From Pseudomonas alliivorans (GTDB lineage Bacteria > Pseudomonadota > Gammaproteobacteria > Pseudomonadales > Pseudomonadaceae), in assembly GCF_017826695.1 (NCBI RefSeq), contig NZ_JAFFZW010000010.1, forward strand, positions 1 to 64,000: a stretch of DNA of 64,000 bases, written 5' to 3'. Below the pieces are notes generated by a model. That model had not been told where the DNA came from. It saw only the letters and a program-made list of their open reading frames with translations, and did not search any database. Below are positions 25,222 to 34,475 of this stretch, piece after piece (the stretch's first letter is position 1; each line of letters opens with the position of its first letter). The position numbers and the translations under genes are program-made.

Positions 25222-26310
25222 ATGAGCATCGAATTCATCGGCTATATCGCGACGCAGCCCGGTTCGGAAATCCATCCACGCAGTGGCGCGGCCGTCCAGC
25301 CCGATTACGTACAGACAGTCGCCAGGGCTCATGAAGACTCAGGTTTCGACCGAGCCCTGATCGCCTATCACTCCAACAGTCCGGACAGCACTCTGGTGGC
25401 TGCGCACGCTGCCAGCGTGACCCACACACTGAAATTTTTGATCGCGCATCGTCCCGGTTTCATTTCGCCGACCGTCGCGGCCCGTCAGTTCGCGACGCTG
25501 GATGTGTTCAATGGCGGCCGGACGGCGGTGCATATCATCACCGGTGGCGATGACAAGGAACTGCGTGCCGACGGCAGCCATATCGGCAAGGATGAGCGTT
25601 ATGCGCGCAGCGACGAATACCTGAGCGTAGTGCGTCAGGAATGGACCAGCGACAAACCCTTCGATCACCAGGGCACTTACTACCAGTTCGAGGGCGCGCA
25701 CTCGCTGGTCAAATCTGCGCAACAACCGCACATTCCCCTGTATTTCGGTGGCTCGTCAGCCGCCGCGATTGCCGTCGCAGGTAAACACGCCGACGTTTAT
25801 GCCTTGTGGGGCGAGACGTATGAGCAGGTGCGGGACGTGGTCAAACGGGTTCGCGCCGAGGCCGCCAGACACGGTCGCACCATTCGTTTCAGCCTGTCGC
25901 TGCGGCCGATTCTGGCCGATACCGAAGAACAGGCCTGGGCACGTGCCGACAGCATTCTGGAAAAAGCCAGGGCACTGGCCGAGCGCAACGGGTTTATACG
26001 CCGAGAACCACCGAACGAGGGTTCTCGCCGCCTGCTGGCCGCTGCCGCGCAAGGGTCGCGTCTGGACAAGCGTTTGTGGACAGGTATCGCCGAATTGCTG
26101 GGCGCGCAGGGCAATTCGACCTCGCTGGTGGGCACGCCCGAACAGGTCGCGCACGCGCTGCTGGATTACTACGACCTGGGGATTACCACCTTCCTGATTC
26201 GCGGGTTCGACCCGCTGGATGACGCCATCGACTACGGCAAAAAGCTTATTCCGCTGACCCGCGAACTGGTCGCCCAGCGCGAGCGCGAAGCCCGCGAGCA
26301 GGTCGCCTGA
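25222..26310 (+). CDS. SsuD-like flavin-dependent (LLM) sulfonate monooxygenase
   Basis: A 362-residue luciferase-like monooxygenase. LLM signatures include TLVAAHAASVTHTLKFLIAHRPGFISPTVAARQFATLD, GRTAVHIITGGDDKELRADG, DERYARSDEYLSVVRQEW, PLYFGGSSAAAIAVAGKHADVYALWGE and the C-terminal GTPEQVAHALLDYYDLGITTFLIRGFDP. These enzymes use FMNH2 and O2 to cleave C-S bonds and release sulfite. A dedicated flavin reductase (SsuE) is not in the window. AGGAG precedes the ATG. It is divergent from the transporter operon, which points to organosulfur use; the exact substrate is unknown. Confidence 0.85.
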   Translation: MSIEFIGYIATQPGSEIHPRSGAAVQPDYVQTVARAHEDSGFDRALIAYHSNSPDSTLVAAHAASVTHTLKFLIAHRPGFISPTVAARQFATLDVFNGGRTAVHIITGGDDKELRADGSHIGKDERYARSDEYLSVVRQEWTSDKPFDHQGTYYQFEGAHSLVKSAQQPHIPLYFGGSSAAAIAVAGKHADVYALWGETYEQVRDVVKRVRAEAARHGRTIRFSLSLRPILADTEEQAWARADSILEKARALAERNGFIRREPPNEGSRRLLAAAAQGSRLDKRLWTGIAELLGAQGNSTSLVGTPEQVAHALLDYYDLGITTFLIRGFDPLDDAIDYGKKLIPLTRELVAQREREAREQVA

Positions 26311-26360
26311 GCGTTTGAAAGATGACACCGGCCGGCAGTCATGCCTGCCGGTGAGCCTCG

Positions 26361-27266
26361 TCAGGCAGCAGCCGAAACCTGTTCCAGCGACTGCGCCACC
26401 AGCGCGCCGAACGCATCCACCGGACCTTGCAGGTTGCCCAGAAAACGCGGATAGAACAGCCACAGGTCCATCACCGGCTTGAAGTCTTTCAAAGGCATGA
26501 CGGCCAGTTGATCGCGGTGGATGCTGCGCTCCAGCAAAGGACGCGGCACCAGGCCAAGCCCCATGCCATCGGCAACCAGCCCCAGTTGCAGCTCGGTGCC
26601 GAAGGTTTCCAGATTGACCTTCATGCTCAGGCCCTGATCGGACAACGTGCGTTGCAGGCCCGCCCGAAATCCGCAGCCGTCGGGATTCAGTACCCAGCCC
26701 TGCTGATAACAGTCGGCCAGCTTGCCGGGCTTTTTCGGCACCGTGTCCCTGGCAGCGACTACCACCAGCTCCATTCGGCCAATGGACTGCGCCACGATGT
26801 TTTCCGGAAAAATCTTGCCGGCCGGGAACAGTGCGGCAGCCGCATCCAGTTCGCCGTTTTCGACTTTGCCGATCAGATAACTGCCCCAGCCGGTGCTCAC
26901 TTGGGCGCGCAGGTCGGGAAACTCGCTCCGCAGTTGCTTCAGCGCGTCGAGCAGCACCACATCACCAATGGTCTGCGGCACACCCAGCCGCAGCAGGCCG
27001 CTGGGCGGCGTATCGCTGGCCACCAGCTCACGCAGCGCGTCCATTTCACGCAGGATCGCCAGGCATTTCTGATAGACCTGAATGCCCATGGCGGTGGGCT
27101 TGAGCGGTTTGGTGTTGCGATCGAACAGTTCAACGCCCAGCGCCTGCTCGAAATTCTGCACCCGGCGCGTGATGGCCGGCTGGGTCAGGTCCAGCGATTC
27201 AGCCGCATGGCTGATCGACTGACAGCGAATCACCGCAACGAACGCATCGATATCATCAATTTTCAT
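26361..27266 (-). CDS. LysR-family regulator of the sulfur region
   Basis: A 301-residue LysR-type regulator. The N-terminal winged HTH (MKIDDIDAFVAVIRCQSISHAAESLDLTQPAITRRVQNFE) is followed by a type 2 periplasmic-binding-like effector domain (about 90-295). It converges on the ssuD-like gene and diverges from the cupin dioxygenase gene at 27473 across an AT-rich 206-base gap. The likely targets are the divergent cupin-rhodanese operon and perhaps the sulfonate genes; the effector is unknown. Confidence 0.85.
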   Translation of the reverse strand: MKIDDIDAFVAVIRCQSISHAAESLDLTQPAITRRVQNFEQALGVELFDRNTKPLKPTAMGIQVYQKCLAILREMDALRELVASDTPPSGLLRLGVPQTIGDVVLLDALKQLRSEFPDLRAQVSTGWGSYLIGKVENGELDAAAALFPAGKIFPENIVAQSIGRMELVVVAARDTVPKKPGKLADCYQQGWVLNPDGCGFRAGLQRTLSDQGLSMKVNLETFGTELQLGLVADGMGLGLVPRPLLERSIHRDQLAVMPLKDFKPVMDLWLFYPRFLGNLQGPVDAFGALVAQSLEQVSAAA

Positions 27267-27472
27267 TCGGACCGCACATAAAAATATAAAAGAAACATAG
27301 GCAAAAAGCATAGTGCCAATGGGCGTTCATGAATAGTCCACACCTCCAACATAAGGCCGAATCATTGCCACTGAAAGACGTTTTCGTTATATCCTAATCA
27401 TTAAAAAATAGCATATTAAACCTGTGCATTATGCTTATATCGATCCATACCTGACGCTGATCTGGAATGGAC
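27267..27472. promoter_or_regulatory. AT-rich divergent promoter region, LysR / cupin-rhodanese
   Basis: This 206-base gap is rich in A+T (for example ATAAAAATATAAAAGAAACATA and ATTAAAAAATAGCATATTAAA) and lies between a LysR gene and the divergent cupin gene, the usual place for autoregulation and target activation. No precise operator is assigned. Confidence 0.45.
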
Positions 27473-28078
27473 ATGACTCAGAACCGACACCCCGAACGAC
27501 TCGGGGCTTTCATCGATGCGCTGACCGAACTGATCGGCAGCGATACCCACGAAACCGACCTGCTGCTTCGCGGCAGCAGGCTGCTTGCGCAACTGGTCAG
27601 CCACGACGACTGGCTGCCTGACGAATTCGCGGTTCCCGACCCGACGCGTTACCAGCAATTTCTGCTGCACGCCGATGCACACCAGCGCTTCTCGGTGGTG
27701 AGTTTCGTCTGGGGTCCGGGCCAGCGCACGCCGATTCATGACCACCGTGTCTGGGGGCTGATCGGCATGCTGCGCGGCGCAGAAGACGCTCAGGGTTATG
27801 TGCGCGGTGCTGAAGGGCGTCTTGAGCCACAGGGTGCGGCGGTGCGTCTGGTACCAGGTCAGGTCGAAGCGTTGTTGCCGCATCACAATGATGTCCATCA
27901 GGTCAGCAATGCCTTCAGCGATCAGGTCTCGATCAGCATCCATGTATACGGCGCCGACATCGGTCAGGTGAAACGCGCGGTCTACGAGCTGGACGGCACT
28001 GAAAAGCTGTTTATTTCGGGGTACTCCAACGCAGCCCCGATTCCATCTCAAGCACAACCGACAGGGAGTCACGCCTGA
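27473..28078 (+). CDS. Cysteine-dioxygenase-type cupin (thiol dioxygenase)
   Basis: A 201-residue mononuclear iron cupin of the cysteine dioxygenase family. The metal-binding motif is GPGQRTPIHDHRVWGLIGMLRGAEDAQGY (two His in HDH), with a third His in DVHQVSN. Members oxidise cysteine or 3-mercaptopropionate to the sulfinate; the specificity cannot be read here. The ATG at 27473 is chosen over 27467, which would add two residues. The stop overlaps the rhodanese start by one base (TGATG), so the two are translationally coupled. Confidence 0.85.
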   Translation: MTQNRHPERLGAFIDALTELIGSDTHETDLLLRGSRLLAQLVSHDDWLPDEFAVPDPTRYQQFLLHADAHQRFSVVSFVWGPGQRTPIHDHRVWGLIGMLRGAEDAQGYVRGAEGRLEPQGAAVRLVPGQVEALLPHHNDVHQVSNAFSDQVSISIHVYGADIGQVKRAVYELDGTEKLFISGYSNAAPIPSQAQPTGSHA

Positions 28079-29661
28079 TGAGCACACACGCAACCCGATC
28101 CTTTGCCGAGATTCGCCAGGCCCTGCTGGACCATCAGGAACTGGCGCTGGTGGATGTGCGCGAGGAAGCACCTTTCGCGCAGGCACACCCCTTATTCGCA
28201 GCCAACATTCCATTGTCTAAACTGGAGCTGGAAGTGTTCTCGCGCATCCCGCGTCGCGACACCGCCGTAACGCTGTATGACAATGGCGAAGGCCTGGCCG
28301 ATATTGCCCTGCAACGCTTGAAGGCGTTGGGCTACAGCGATGTGAAGCTGCTGGAAGGCGGTTTGCAGGGCTGGCGCGACGCCGGCGGCGAGCTGTTCAT
28401 CGACGTCAATGTGCCAAGCAAGGCATTCGGCGAACTGGTGGAACACCATCGCGCCACGCCGTCGCTGGCCGCTGAAGAGGTCAAGGCCCTGCTCGACAGC
28501 CAGGCCGATGTGGTGGTGCTCGATGCGCGGCGCTATGACGAATACCAGACCATGAGCATCCCGAGCGGCATCAGCGTGCCAGGCGCAGAACTGGTGCTGC
28601 GCGCCCGTGAACTGGCACCGGACCCGAACACCCGGATCATCGTCAACTGCGCGGGCCGTACCCGCAGCATCATCGGTACCCAGTCGTTGATCAATGCAGG
28701 CCTGCCCAATCAGGTCCATGCGCTGCGCAACGGCACCATAGGCTGGCTGCTCGCCGATCAGACGCTGGATCATGGGCAAAGCCGACGCTTCGCAGAAGTC
28801 AGCGACAGGACCCGCGACACGGCCGGCGCCGACGCCCGCAACGTGGCTGACCGCGCAGGCGTGAAGCGCGCCAGCCTGGTCGATCTGCACGGCTGGCAGA
28901 GGGAGACGGCACGTACCACCTACCTGTTCGATGTGCGCACGCCCGAGGAATTCGCCAGAGGCCATCTGCCGGGCGCTCGTTCAACGCCCGGCGGACAACT
29001 GGTGCAGGAAACCGATCACTACGCCAGCGTACGCGGCGCACGGATTGTGCTGGTCGATGACGATGGCGTGCGCGCCAATATGTCCTCTTCGTGGCTGGCG
29101 CAACTGGGCTGGGAGGTGGCGGTGATCGATGGGCTGCAAGCCATCGACTTCTCCGAGCAGGGCGACTGGGACGCGCCCTTCCCTGCGCCTGCACAGGTGG
29201 AGTTCATCAGTGCCGGGACCCTCGCCGACTGGCAGACCCACGGCGGTGTGGCGGTGCTGGATTTCACCACCAGCGTCAACTACGTGAAGCAGCACATCCC
29301 CGGCGCCTGGTGGAGCCTGCGGGCTGATCTCCAACAGATACTGGCCAGGGTGCCGACTGCCGAGCGCTATGTGCTGACCTGTGGCAGCAGCCGTCTGGCA
29401 CGCTTCGCGGCAGCCGACGTCGAGGCCCTGACGAATCGGCCGGTTTTCGTGCTGGAAGGCGGCACGGCCAGTTGGGTCAAGGCCGGATTTGCGCTGGAAC
29501 AGGGCGAAACGCGTCTGGCGTCACCGCGCATCGACCGCTATCGCCGTCCTTACGAAGGCACCGACGCGCCCAAGGCCGCCATGCAGGCGTATCTGGATTG
29601 GGAGCTCGGTCTGGTCGAACAACTGGGCCGCGATGGGACACACGGGTTTCGGGTGATCTGA
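28078..29661 (+). CDS. Four-domain rhodanese-like sulfurtransferase
   Basis: A 527-residue protein with four tandem rhodanese folds, at about residues 5-105, 130-235, 265-370 and 385-475. Domain 2 has the active-site loop CAGRTRS and domain 4 has CGSSRLA. Domains 1 and 3 have no Cys at that position (LYDNGEG and VDDDGVR), so they are probably structural. Rhodaneses move sulfane sulfur to thiol or cyanide acceptors. Coupling to the thiol dioxygenase suggests processing of its sulfinate or persulfide product. A 40-residue tail ends the protein. No signal peptide. Confidence 0.87.
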   Translation: MSTHATRSFAEIRQALLDHQELALVDVREEAPFAQAHPLFAANIPLSKLELEVFSRIPRRDTAVTLYDNGEGLADIALQRLKALGYSDVKLLEGGLQGWRDAGGELFIDVNVPSKAFGELVEHHRATPSLAAEEVKALLDSQADVVVLDARRYDEYQTMSIPSGISVPGAELVLRARELAPDPNTRIIVNCAGRTRSIIGTQSLINAGLPNQVHALRNGTIGWLLADQTLDHGQSRRFAEVSDRTRDTAGADARNVADRAGVKRASLVDLHGWQRETARTTYLFDVRTPEEFARGHLPGARSTPGGQLVQETDHYASVRGARIVLVDDDGVRANMSSSWLAQLGWEVAVIDGLQAIDFSEQGDWDAPFPAPAQVEFISAGTLADWQTHGGVAVLDFTTSVNYVKQHIPGAWWSLRADLQQILARVPTAERYVLTCGSSRLARFAAADVEALTNRPVFVLEGGTASWVKAGFALEQGETRLASPRIDRYRRPYEGTDAPKAAMQAYLDWELGLVEQLGRDGTHGFRVI

Positions 29662-29715
29662 GACACCAGACAGCCTCCCGTGCCGACGCTCAGCGCTCAT
29701 TTCATATGCAAGTCT

Positions 29716-29760
29716 GCCTCGACACTGATCGCTGCACGTAGCCAACGATCAGTGTGAGGC
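29716..29760 (+). repeat. Long inverted repeat between rhodanese and binding-protein genes
   Basis: GCCTC-g-ACACTGATCG pairs with CGATCAGTGT-GAGGC around a 14-base loop: 15 bp with a single bulged G. No U-tract follows. It lies 55 bases after the rhodanese stop and 57 bases before the next start. It could be an mRNA-stabilising or attenuating hairpin, or an operator. Confidence 0.75.
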
Positions 29761-29816
29761 TGATGGATGCATGACGCAGAGCGATCCACCTTACTGATGA
29801 CGGAGTTTCTTCTTCC

Positions 29817-30803
29817 ATGCTGCCTTTCTTCAAATCAGCCGCGCTGAAAAGCCTGGTGCTCGCCACATTGCTCAGCCTGCTCGCCAGTCAGCAGGCACTG
29901 GCGGCAGACCTTGCGCCATTACGGGTAGCCAACCAGAAGTCCCTGTTGAAAATCCTGCTGCAGGTGTCCGGCGAACTCAAGGACGTGCCCTATGACATCC
30001 AGTTTTCCGAGTTCCCGTCCGCTGCGCCACTGGGCGAAGCGCTGAATGCCGGTGCGGTGGACATCGGCGCCTTGGGCGATGCGCCTTATGTGTTCGCGCT
30101 GGGCGCGGGCGCACCGCTGAAAGTGGTCAGCATTACTCATGCACAGGGCCGCTTTACCACCGCCCTGCTGGTGTCAAAGAATTCGCCGATCAAGACCGTG
30201 GCCGACCTCAAGGGCAAGCGAATCGTGACCGGGCGCGGCTCCATCGGCCATTATCTGGCGATCCGCGCCTTGCATGAAGCGGGGCTCAAGACCAGCGATG
30301 TTACCTTCATCAACCTGCTGCCCAGCGAGTCACGGCTGCTGCTGGACAGCGGCGAAGCCGACGCTTGGGCGACCTGGGACCCTTACACCACCATTTCCAT
30401 CAGTCAGAGCGATGCGCGGGTGCTGGTCAGCGGCAGCGAGCTGTTGAGCAATCACCTGTATCTCGCCGCAACCGGCAAGGCCATCGAAGGCAAACGTGTG
30501 CAACTGGACGACTTCGTCGCGCGGGTCGAACGTGCCTTCAACTGGACCAATGCGCACCCCGAGGAGTACGCCGCCGCGCAGGCCAGGGTCACCGGTCTGC
30601 CGCTCGAGGTGCACCTGTCGGTTGCCAAGGCGACCAAAATGCAGCGCACGCTGATTGACGACAAAATCATTCAAGGTCTGCAAGCCACCGCTGACACCTA
30701 TCTGGCCGAGGGCATTCTGGGCAAGCCGATCGACGTTTCGACAGGCTTCGACAAGCGTTTCAACGCGGCGCGGCCTCAAATCGCGCAGACAGCCAGCCAA
30801 TGA
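29817..30803 (+). CDS. SsuA-like periplasmic sulfonate-binding protein
   Basis: A 328-residue secreted solute-binding protein. The signal peptide covers residues 1-29 (ending QALAAD), and the mature part has the NMT1/SsuA pattern LRVANQKSLLKILLQVSGELKDVPYDIQFSEFPSAAPLGEALNAG, VDIGALGDAPYVFALGAGAPLKVV and GEADAWATWDPY. It probably delivers an organosulfur compound to the ssuBC-like transporter at 23.3-25.0 kb. It lies between the rhodanese and SfnB-like genes, all rightward. Confidence 0.87.
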   Translation: MLPFFKSAALKSLVLATLLSLLASQQALAADLAPLRVANQKSLLKILLQVSGELKDVPYDIQFSEFPSAAPLGEALNAGAVDIGALGDAPYVFALGAGAPLKVVSITHAQGRFTTALLVSKNSPIKTVADLKGKRIVTGRGSIGHYLAIRALHEAGLKTSDVTFINLLPSESRLLLDSGEADAWATWDPYTTISISQSDARVLVSGSELLSNHLYLAATGKAIEGKRVQLDDFVARVERAFNWTNAHPEEYAAAQARVTGLPLEVHLSVAKATKMQRTLIDDKIIQGLQATADTYLAEGILGKPIDVSTGFDKRFNAARPQIAQTASQ

Positions 30804-30843
30804 TCAGTACGCTCCATCCAGCCCCGTTGCGAAAGGATCCCGC

Positions 30844-32019
30844 ATGAGCCCTTTTCCCCTTCGTCAGCCGCTGCCCGAATCGGCCGCAGCGTTTGAAGCT
30901 CGACTGAGCAGCCTGACCGCCACCCTGGCCGAGACGGCTGAGCACTACGACGTCACTGCGCAATTTCCGCATGCCAATTTCAGCCTGCTGCACGAACAAG
31001 GCCTGACGGGGCTCGTGGTGCCAAGCGGCCTGGGCGGTGGCGGCGCGGATCTCGTAAAGGCACAGCAGGTGATCAATGCGATCGCTCGAGGCGAACCTTC
31101 CACGGCGCTGATTCTGGTGATGCAGTACCTGCAACACGCCCGCCTGCAGGACAACGTCAATTGGCCCCGCGACCTGCGCGTTAGGGTCGGCAAGGAAGCC
31201 GTTCGTGAAGGCGCGCTGATCAATGCCCTGCGGGTGGAGCCGGATCTGGGCACGCCCGCACGTGGCGGTTTGCCGGGCACTATCGCCCGTCGTACCGCTG
31301 AAGGCTGGCGCATCAGCGGTACCAAGATCTATTCCACCGGCAGTCACGGCCTGACCTGGTTTGCCGTGTGGGCGCGCAGCGATGACGACGACCCGCTGGT
31401 AGGCACCTGGCTGGTGCACAAGGACACGCCCGGCATTCAGATCATCGAGGACTGGGACCATCTGGGCATGCGCGCCACCAACAGTCACGAGATCCGCTTC
31501 GACAACGTGCTGGTGCCGCTGGAGCATGCGGTGAGCGTCAGCCCATGGAACGCACCGAAGTCGGATCTGGACCCCGCGGGCATGCTGTGGATGTCGGTGC
31601 TGCTGTCGTCGGTCTACGACGGCATCGCTCAGTCCGCACGCGACTGGCTGGTGGACTGGCTCGAACAACGCCAGCCTTCCAACCTCGGCGCAGCGCTTTC
31701 GACACTGCCGCGCTTCCAGGAGACCGTTGGCCACATCGACACGCTGCTGTTCGCCAATCGCAGCCTGCTTGACGCAGCGGCGCAGGGCCTGACGCCTGCT
31801 CAGCACGCGGGACAGATCAAATACCTGGTGACCGGCAATGCGATACGCGCCGTGGAACTGGCCATCGAAGCGTCCGGCAATCCCGGCCTGTCGCGCAGCA
31901 ATCCACTGCAGCGCCATTACCGCAACGTGCTGTGCGGCCGGGTTCACACACCGCAGAACGATGCCGTGCTGATCGGCGTCGGCAAGGCCGCTTTCGCTGC
32001 CCGCAACACCAGTGTTTGA
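30844..32019 (+). CDS. SfnB-like acyl-CoA dehydrogenase-family monooxygenase
   Basis: A 391-residue flavoprotein of the acyl-CoA dehydrogenase fold. Family elements include LLHEQGLTGLVVPSGLGGGGADLVKAQQVINAIARGEPSTALIL, GTIARRTAEGWRISGTKIYSTGSHGLTWFAVWAR and DWDHLGMRATNSHEIRFDNVLVP. The canonical catalytic Glu of true acyl-CoA dehydrogenases is not evident, as in the SfnB/DszC/DmoA-like sulfur oxidoreductases. It follows the SsuA-like gene by 40 bases and ends next to the convergent molybdoenzyme gene. Probable role: oxidation of an organosulfur compound using reduced flavin. Confidence 0.8.
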   Translation: MSPFPLRQPLPESAAAFEARLSSLTATLAETAEHYDVTAQFPHANFSLLHEQGLTGLVVPSGLGGGGADLVKAQQVINAIARGEPSTALILVMQYLQHARLQDNVNWPRDLRVRVGKEAVREGALINALRVEPDLGTPARGGLPGTIARRTAEGWRISGTKIYSTGSHGLTWFAVWARSDDDDPLVGTWLVHKDTPGIQIIEDWDHLGMRATNSHEIRFDNVLVPLEHAVSVSPWNAPKSDLDPAGMLWMSVLLSSVYDGIAQSARDWLVDWLEQRQPSNLGAALSTLPRFQETVGHIDTLLFANRSLLDAAAQGLTPAQHAGQIKYLVTGNAIRAVELAIEASGNPGLSRSNPLQRHYRNVLCGRVHTPQNDAVLIGVGKAAFAARNTSV

Positions 32020-34290
32020 TCAACCCATCGGTGGCGGCTCGAACGCCGTGACCGATGGCAGCGGCTCATTCCATTTGACGATTTCCACCGACGCCGTCTG
32101 TGCCGAGCAGCCTTGCGACAGGCTCGACGCACCGACGTCCCGCGTGATGACGTTGGGATTGCCGTGTTTCTCCAGGCTGCCCCGCTCGCCCCGCACCAGC
32201 GGATCGAACCACGCACCGGTCGCGATCTGCACCACGCCGGGCCGAATAGCCTCGGACACGATCACCCCGGCCAGAAACGCGCCACGTTCATTGAAAACCT
32301 TGATCACATCGCCATCGACAATCCCGCGTGCCTGCGCGTCTTTCGGATTCATGGTCAGCGGCTCGCGCTCGCGGATCTTCGAAGAACGGCTGTAACTGCC
32401 GTGGTCATACTGGCTGTGCAGCCGGGTCCTGGGCTGGTTGGACAGCAGGTGCAAGGCGAAGGCTGGCGCAGGTTTATCCAGCCACACCGGGTGCCCTGGA
32501 CAGTCTGCATAACCAAATCCGGCGATGCGCTCGGAAAAGATTTCGATACGCCCGGACGGCGTCGGCAGCGGATGGGCATCCGGGTCATCCCGAAAGGCCT
32601 TGAGCAGCACATTGTCGGTTTCTGGAAAGTCGATTTCCAGCAGGCCATCGCGCCAGAACGTGTCGAACGCTGGCAACGCGATGCCGAACGACTCGGCACG
32701 CTGACGGGAATCGTCATAGATGAACCGCAACCAGGCCTGGGCATCGCGGCCCTCGGTGAACGTCTCGGCAACGTCCATGCGCTCGGCCAGACCGGCGAAG
32801 ATCGTATAGTCGTCGCGGGACTCGCCTACCGGCTGAATGGCCTGCTGCATGGCAATCATGAACCGGTCGGACGCTGAACTGCCGATGTCATTGCGCTCCA
32901 GCGCAGTGGTCGCGGGCAATACTATATCGGCGTACCTGGCCTGCGCGGTCCAGAACTGCTCGTGAACGATAATGGTCTGCGGACGCTGCCAGGCGCCCAG
33001 CAGCCGGTTGAGGTCCTGATGGTGATGGAAAATGTTTCCGCCTGCCCAGTACACCAACTTGATATCGGGATAGGTATGACGCTGGCCGTTGTAATCGAAC
33101 GGGGTGCCGGGGTTGAGCAACATGTCGGTCACCCGCGCCACGGGGATGAACGCCTTGACCGGGTTGCTGCCCTGGGAAAAGCGCGGCCCGGAGAACGCCT
33201 TGCGTCCGCTGCCGGTGTTGTTCATACAGCCATATCCAAGGCCGAAACCTGCACCAGGCAGGCCGATCTGCCCCAGCAATGCAGCGAGGGTCACGGTCAT
33301 CCAGAACGGCTGCTCGCCATGCACCGAGCGCTGCAGCGAATAGGCAACGTTGATCATGGTGCGCTTGCCGGCCATCTGGCGCGCCAGCTGGACGATCTGT
33401 TCCGAGGGAATATCCGTCAGCGCTGCGGCCCAGTCCGGGCTTTTCGGTTGATTGTCGGTGTGACCGAGCAGGTAAGCGCGAAAGCGTTCATAGCCAACGG
33501 TGTAGCGTTGAACGAATGACTCGTTGTGCAGGTTCTCGGTGATCAGCACGTAGGACAGCGCCATCATCAAGGCCGTGTCACTGCCGGGCCTGACCGGCAG
33601 CCACTGGATCTGCGCAGGGCCTGCAAGGTCTTCACGCAGCGGGCTGACGTTGACGAACTGCACACCTGCGTCAGACATTTTTTGCAGCGCGTCGGTCAGC
33701 AGGTGATCCGTTGCGCCGCCAGGGCTGGTCTGGGCGTTCTTGGCAGGCAGGCCGCCGAACGCGACGAACAGCTCGCAGTGTTCGGCGAGGTTTTTCCATG
33801 AGGTGTGAGCCGCCAGCAGCCAGTCCATGCTGCCCACAATATGCGGCATAAGCACCCGTCCGGCGCCCAGGCTGTAGCTGTCGGTGCTGGACACATAACC
33901 GCCAATGCAGTTGAGGAAACGGTGTAACTGGCTTTGGGCGTGATGAAAGCGCCCGGCACTGCCCCACCCGTAACTGCCGCCAAAAATCGCCTGATTACCG
34001 TGCTCCTGCCTGACCCGTTTCAGTTCACGGGCGACCAGATCCAGTGCAACCTCCCACGACACCTCAACGAAAGGTTCCTGCCCGCGCAAGTGCGCACGCC
34101 CGCCCTCCTGCTCCAGAAAACTGCGCCGCACGGCCGGACGCATAATGCGTGTCGACGAGGTGATGGCCGCTGCCACCGAGTCACCGATGGGCGAAGGGTC
34201 CTTGTCCCACTCGACAGGCTGCAAGGCTTGCAGCTTGCCATTCACAACCTGCGGGCGATAAGCGCCCCAGTGCAGCGAGGTCAGACTCAT
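32020..34290 (-). CDS. BisC/DMSO reductase-family molybdopterin oxidoreductase
   Basis: A 756-residue molybdo-bis(MGD) enzyme without N-terminal Fe-S cysteines and without a Tat signal, so cytoplasmic, like biotin or methionine sulfoxide reductase BisC. The opening SLTSLHWGAYRPQVVNGKL and S140 in DSYSLGAGRVLMPHIVG (presumed Mo ligand) fit the DMSO reductase group. Cofactor contacts include PVRPGSDTALMMAL, NNTGSGRKAFSGPRF and HLLSNQPRTRLHSQYDHG. Located in the organosulfur island, it probably reduces S-oxides; the true substrate is unknown. The start at 34290 is chosen by homology, with AGGAG 11 bases upstream. Confidence 0.87.
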   Translation of the reverse strand: MSLTSLHWGAYRPQVVNGKLQALQPVEWDKDPSPIGDSVAAAITSSTRIMRPAVRRSFLEQEGGRAHLRGQEPFVEVSWEVALDLVARELKRVRQEHGNQAIFGGSYGWGSAGRFHHAQSQLHRFLNCIGGYVSSTDSYSLGAGRVLMPHIVGSMDWLLAAHTSWKNLAEHCELFVAFGGLPAKNAQTSPGGATDHLLTDALQKMSDAGVQFVNVSPLREDLAGPAQIQWLPVRPGSDTALMMALSYVLITENLHNESFVQRYTVGYERFRAYLLGHTDNQPKSPDWAAALTDIPSEQIVQLARQMAGKRTMINVAYSLQRSVHGEQPFWMTVTLAALLGQIGLPGAGFGLGYGCMNNTGSGRKAFSGPRFSQGSNPVKAFIPVARVTDMLLNPGTPFDYNGQRHTYPDIKLVYWAGGNIFHHHQDLNRLLGAWQRPQTIIVHEQFWTAQARYADIVLPATTALERNDIGSSASDRFMIAMQQAIQPVGESRDDYTIFAGLAERMDVAETFTEGRDAQAWLRFIYDDSRQRAESFGIALPAFDTFWRDGLLEIDFPETDNVLLKAFRDDPDAHPLPTPSGRIEIFSERIAGFGYADCPGHPVWLDKPAPAFALHLLSNQPRTRLHSQYDHGSYSRSSKIREREPLTMNPKDAQARGIVDGDVIKVFNERGAFLAGVIVSEAIRPGVVQIATGAWFDPLVRGERGSLEKHGNPNVITRDVGASSLSQGCSAQTASVEIVKWNEPLPSVTAFEPPPMG

Positions 34291-34373
34291 GTCAGGGCGG
34301 ACTCCTTGGGTTTGGTGATGTTTATCGTGTTCGACACCCGAATGCAAAATCCGTGGCAACCAAAAAAACCGAG

Positions 34374-34411
34374 GGGCAGCTTGCCGGCGATGGCGTCCAT
34401 TCAGCAATGGA
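34374..34411 (+). repeat. REP-like element (copy 1)
   Basis: Contains the 20-base core GCTTGCCGGCGATGGCGTCC, which recurs at 47403-47423, followed by TCCATTcagcAATGGA. This resembles the REP families of Pseudomonas with the CGCGATGGCGTCC tail. Placed between genes, as such repeats are. Confidence 0.7.
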
Positions 34412-34475
34412 TCAGTCGCTTGATAAACCGATTGGCCGGCCACCATTTCTGCGTTTGAGCAGATTGCACGTTGCT

